Assembly (NCBI GenBank): GCA_020027805.1 | Contig: JAHKKQ010000096.1 | Coordinates: 1 to 8,043, forward strand | Direction of reading: 5' to 3' | DNA from: Candidatus Dadabacteria bacterium | Lineage (GTDB): Bacteria; Desulfobacterota_D; UBA1144; Nemesobacterales; UBA2774 | Length of the DNA: 8,043 nt | Shown: positions 6,510 through 8,043 of the stretch, one piece after another | Layout of the letters: each line of letters opens with the position of its first letter | How positions within the stretch are numbered: the stretch's first letter is position 1 | Notes under the pieces: generated by a model | Seen by the model: only the letters and a program-made list of their open reading frames with translations | Database searches by the model: none | Told to the model about the DNA's origin: nothing | Position numbers and translations under genes: made by a program

Positions 6510-7184
6510 ATGAAAAAGACCGCGGTCATCATATTGTCAGGGGGTATCGACAGCACGACTCTACTCTATGATTCCCTGAGAAAAGGATACGAAGCCGAAT
6601 GTCTTACCTTTATATACGGGCAGAAGCACGGAAGGGAAGTAGATTCCGCGCGCAGGGTCGCGGGCGGGGTGAACGCCCCGCACAAGGTTATCGACCTTTC
6701 CCCGCTCGGTGAGATACTCTCGGGCTCGGCCCTGACCGACGCGAATATCGATATACCGGATGTTCCCGAGACTGCGGAGCACTACGATACGCTTAAAACC
6801 ACCATAGTCCCTAACAGGAACGCGATTTTCCTCTCTATCGCCGTCGGACGCGCCGTGAGCATGGGCTCGGATTACGTGTTTTTCGGCGCTCATAATTCCG
6901 ACAGGGGCGTCTATCCTGACTGCAGGGAGGAGTTCGTGGAATCATTTCAGACCTCCGAACGGCTGGCTACGGCCAACCCCGACCTCAACATCCTTGCGCC
7001 GTTCGTCTTCATGGATAAGGCTGATATCGTCATGCTGGGCGCCCGACTGGGGGTTCCGTTCGGTGAGACCTGGAGCTGTTACAAGGGCGGGGACGCGCAC
7101 TGCGGGGTATGCAGCTCCTGCAGGGAGAGAAAGAGGGCATTTATCGATGCGGGGGTGCCCGACCCGACCGGGTACGAAAGATGA
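6510..7184 (+). CDS. queC: 7-cyano-7-deazaguanine (preQ0) synthase QueC
   Basis: QueC is the ATP-dependent ligase that converts 7-carboxy-7-deazaguanine and ammonia into preQ0 (7-cyano-7-deazaguanine), a precursor of queuosine in tRNA. At 224 residues it has normal length for the family. The PP-loop ATP pyrophosphatase motif SGGIDS is at residues 10-15, with FIYGQKHGREVD (34-45), VPNRNAIFLSIA (100-111) and the FFGAHNSDRGVYPDCR segment (124-139). Near the C-terminus four cysteines, Cys190, Cys198, Cys201 and Cys204 (the last three in CGVCSSC), form the structural zinc site expected in QueC. The start is the ATG at 6510, giving MKKTAVIILSGG, the standard N-terminus; no Shine-Dalgarno sequence is evident before it. 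The stop overlaps the queE start by four bases (ATGA), so the two are co-transcribed and probably translationally coupled. QueC stands next to the gene for the enzyme making its substrate; queD and the reductase queF are not in the window. Confidence 0.97.
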   Translation: MKKTAVIILSGGIDSTTLLYDSLRKGYEAECLTFIYGQKHGREVDSARRVAGGVNAPHKVIDLSPLGEILSGSALTDANIDIPDVPETAEHYDTLKTTIVPNRNAIFLSIAVGRAVSMGSDYVFFGAHNSDRGVYPDCREEFVESFQTSERLATANPDLNILAPFVFMDKADIVMLGARLGVPFGETWSCYKGGDAHCGVCSSCRERKRAFIDAGVPDPTGYER

Positions 7185-7822
7185 ACATCAGCGAAATCTT
7201 CTATTCCATTCAGGGCGAGGGGGTGCAAATCGGTCTCCCCACCGTCTTTGTCAGACTCTTTGCCTGCGACCTCAGGTGCTCCTGGTGCGATACGATGTAT
7301 GCGGTCGAGGGGAGGGACTTCAAAAAAATGACGGTCGGCGAAGTCCTGGCAGTAATAGACGGGTTCGGGTGCGGAAGGGTATGCATTACAGGAGGCGAGC
7401 CCCTGATTCAGAAGGACGAAGCCGGGGAATTGACGGAATATCTGATAGAAGATGGTTATAGGGTAGTGCTCGAGACGAGCGGCCACAAATTGCCGCCGCC
7501 CGTGTTCTGGACTGAGAACTGCATAATAAGCATGGACTGCAAATGTCCGGGCTCGGGTATGCAGGAGAAAATGGACTTCGGGCTCTTTCAGAAGCTCCGC
7601 CCCCAGGACCAGCTGAAATTCGTCATAGCGGACGAAGCGGATTATGAGTACGCAAAGCAAATTCTGTCGAAGTATGCGATAACGGCGAACATAATTTTCC
7701 AGCCTGCCGGCGGGCAGGGGCTCGGCTGGCTGCCGGAGAGGGTAATAGGCGATAATCTTGAGCGTGTCCGGGTACTTCCTCAGCTTCACAAACTAATCTG
7801 GGGGGACAAAAGGGGTGTATAA
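7181..7822 (+). CDS. queE: 7-carboxy-7-deazaguanine synthase QueE (radical SAM)
   Basis: QueE is the radical S-adenosylmethionine enzyme that converts 6-carboxy-5,6,7,8-tetrahydropterin to 7-carboxy-7-deazaguanine, the substrate of QueC. It has 213 residues, short as usual for QueE. The N-terminus ISEIFYSIQGEGVQIG (3-18) is diagnostic. The cluster-binding motif CxxxCxxC is CDLRCSWC (Cys29, Cys33, Cys36), the SAM-binding GGEP is at 71-74, and the ending PQLHKLIWG is characteristic. I chose the ATG at 7181, which overlaps the queC stop as ATGA. The frame stays open further upstream to 7109, but that 24-residue extension lies inside queC's zinc-site region and would precede the conserved N-terminus, so it is unlikely to be used. 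Downstream, a GC-rich stretch (7831-7846) followed by a T-rich run (7847-7857) could slow or end transcription, but I cannot draw a convincing stem. Confidence 0.97.
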   Translation: MNISEIFYSIQGEGVQIGLPTVFVRLFACDLRCSWCDTMYAVEGRDFKKMTVGEVLAVIDGFGCGRVCITGGEPLIQKDEAGELTEYLIEDGYRVVLETSGHKLPPPVFWTENCIISMDCKCPGSGMQEKMDFGLFQKLRPQDQLKFVIADEADYEYAKQILSKYAITANIIFQPAGGQGLGWLPERVIGDNLERVRVLPQLHKLIWGDKRGV

Positions 7823-7849
7823 TTAAGGCGTATCCGGGCCCCGTGCGTT

Positions 7850-7877
7850 TTGTTTTTACCTGTAATTATGTTATACT
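7850..7877 (+). promoter_or_regulatory. Candidate extended -10 promoter before the right-edge gene
   Basis: TGTTATACT (7869-7877) is an extended -10 (TGn plus TATACT, five of six matches). TTGTTT (7850-7855) lies 16 bp upstream as a partial -35. Transcription would start near 7884, leaving a leader of about 52 nt before the ATG at 7936. This suggests the next gene is expressed independently of queCE. Confidence 0.5.
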
Positions 7878-7924
7878 CCGTTTTTGGCTTTATAACTAAA
7901 TAAATATGGGGTGATAGTTGATAC

Positions 7925-7929
7925 AGAGG
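7925..7929 (+). promoter_or_regulatory. Ribosome binding site of the right-edge gene
   Basis: AGAGG at six bases before the ATG at 7936 fixes this start over the in-frame TTG at 7930. It contrasts with the prenyl synthase, queC and mutA starts, which lack a clear Shine-Dalgarno sequence. Confidence 0.7.
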
Positions 7930-7935
7930 TTGATA

Positions 7936-8043
7936 ATGGACGAGATTAAGGAAAAATACGACTATGAGCCGTTTGCCGATACCGAAGAGTATAGAGAGGT
8001 AAACGAGGCCTGCATTCACGGGTGGATCGAGATCATGCGCCGG
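7936..8043 (+). CDS. Unidentified gene, N-terminal fragment; possibly a SAM-dependent methyltransferase
   Basis: An open frame of 36 codons starts at the ATG at 7936 and is still open at the right edge. A good Shine-Dalgarno sequence AGAGG (7925-7929) sits six bases upstream, and a promoter-like element lies before that, so the start is well supported. The visible protein is acidic and apparently soluble, with no signal peptide or membrane segment; it includes YDYEPFADTEEYREVN (8-23) and then a likely helix ending in WIEIMRR. An N-terminal stretch of the kind EPF-x(2,4)-EYxxVN followed by a helix precedes the SAM-binding loop in some class I methyltransferases. That is only a resemblance from memory; the diagnostic glycine-rich motif would lie beyond the window, so function remains open. 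Confidence 0.75.
   Translation, partial: MDEIKEKYDYEPFADTEEYREVNEACIHGWIEIMRR

Noticed and set aside
7109..7180. A longer queE beginning 24 codons upstream.
   Set aside because: The extension overlaps the conserved zinc-cysteine region of queC, and QueE proteins start at the ISEIFYSIQGEG stretch. The ATGA overlap start at 7181 is the natural one.
7079..7789. A 236-codon minus-strand frame opposite queC-queE.
   Set aside because: It runs antisense to two clearly identified enzymes, and its translation resembles no protein family I know.

Overview
This is a bacterial chromosomal segment, moderately GC-rich, with densely packed housekeeping and central-metabolism genes. There are no mobile elements, CRISPR arrays, tRNA or rRNA genes, and no phage genes. 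The gene set fits a Gram-negative bacterium, perhaps from a deltaproteobacteria/Desulfobacterota-like or neighbouring uncultured lineage. That placement is a weak inference from protein style only: a Rad50/SbcC-type ATPase with an FLSYGE start, a long-chain prenyl diphosphate synthase, and a two-subunit methylmalonyl-CoA mutase.

Layout. Positions 1-275 (minus) hold the N-terminus of an SbcC/Rad50-like ATPase that runs off the left edge. It diverges across 111 bp from a polyprenyl diphosphate synthase (387-1370, plus), which supplies the isoprenoid chain of a respiratory quinone or of undecaprenyl phosphate. Convergent to that, 17 bp away, is a RimI-type protein N-acetyltransferase (1388-1849, minus). 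A 242-bp non-coding stretch with small hairpins separates rimI from the methylmalonyl-CoA mutase pair, also on the minus strand: the small non-catalytic subunit mutA (6301-4241), then the large catalytic subunit mutB (4239-2092). One base lies between the mutA stop and a TTG start for mutB. From a shared 208-bp divergent region, queC (6510-7184) and queE (7181-7822) run on the plus strand with an ATGA overlap. At the right edge a further gene starts at 7936, behind its own promoter-like sequence and a good ribosome binding site, and runs off the window.

How the genes work together. MutA and MutB form the adenosylcobalamin-dependent mutase that interconverts (R)-methylmalonyl-CoA and succinyl-CoA, in propionate metabolism or in branched-chain and odd-chain acyl catabolism. 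QueE and QueC make 7-carboxy-7-deazaguanine and then preQ0, the precursor of queuosine in tRNA. The remaining genes are unrelated housekeeping functions. I found no convincing novel multi-gene system. The points worth a second look are regulatory: a palindrome-rich control region before the SbcC-like gene, a promoter that would make the prenyl synthase mRNA nearly leaderless, the TTG start of mutB, and the truncated gene at the right edge.
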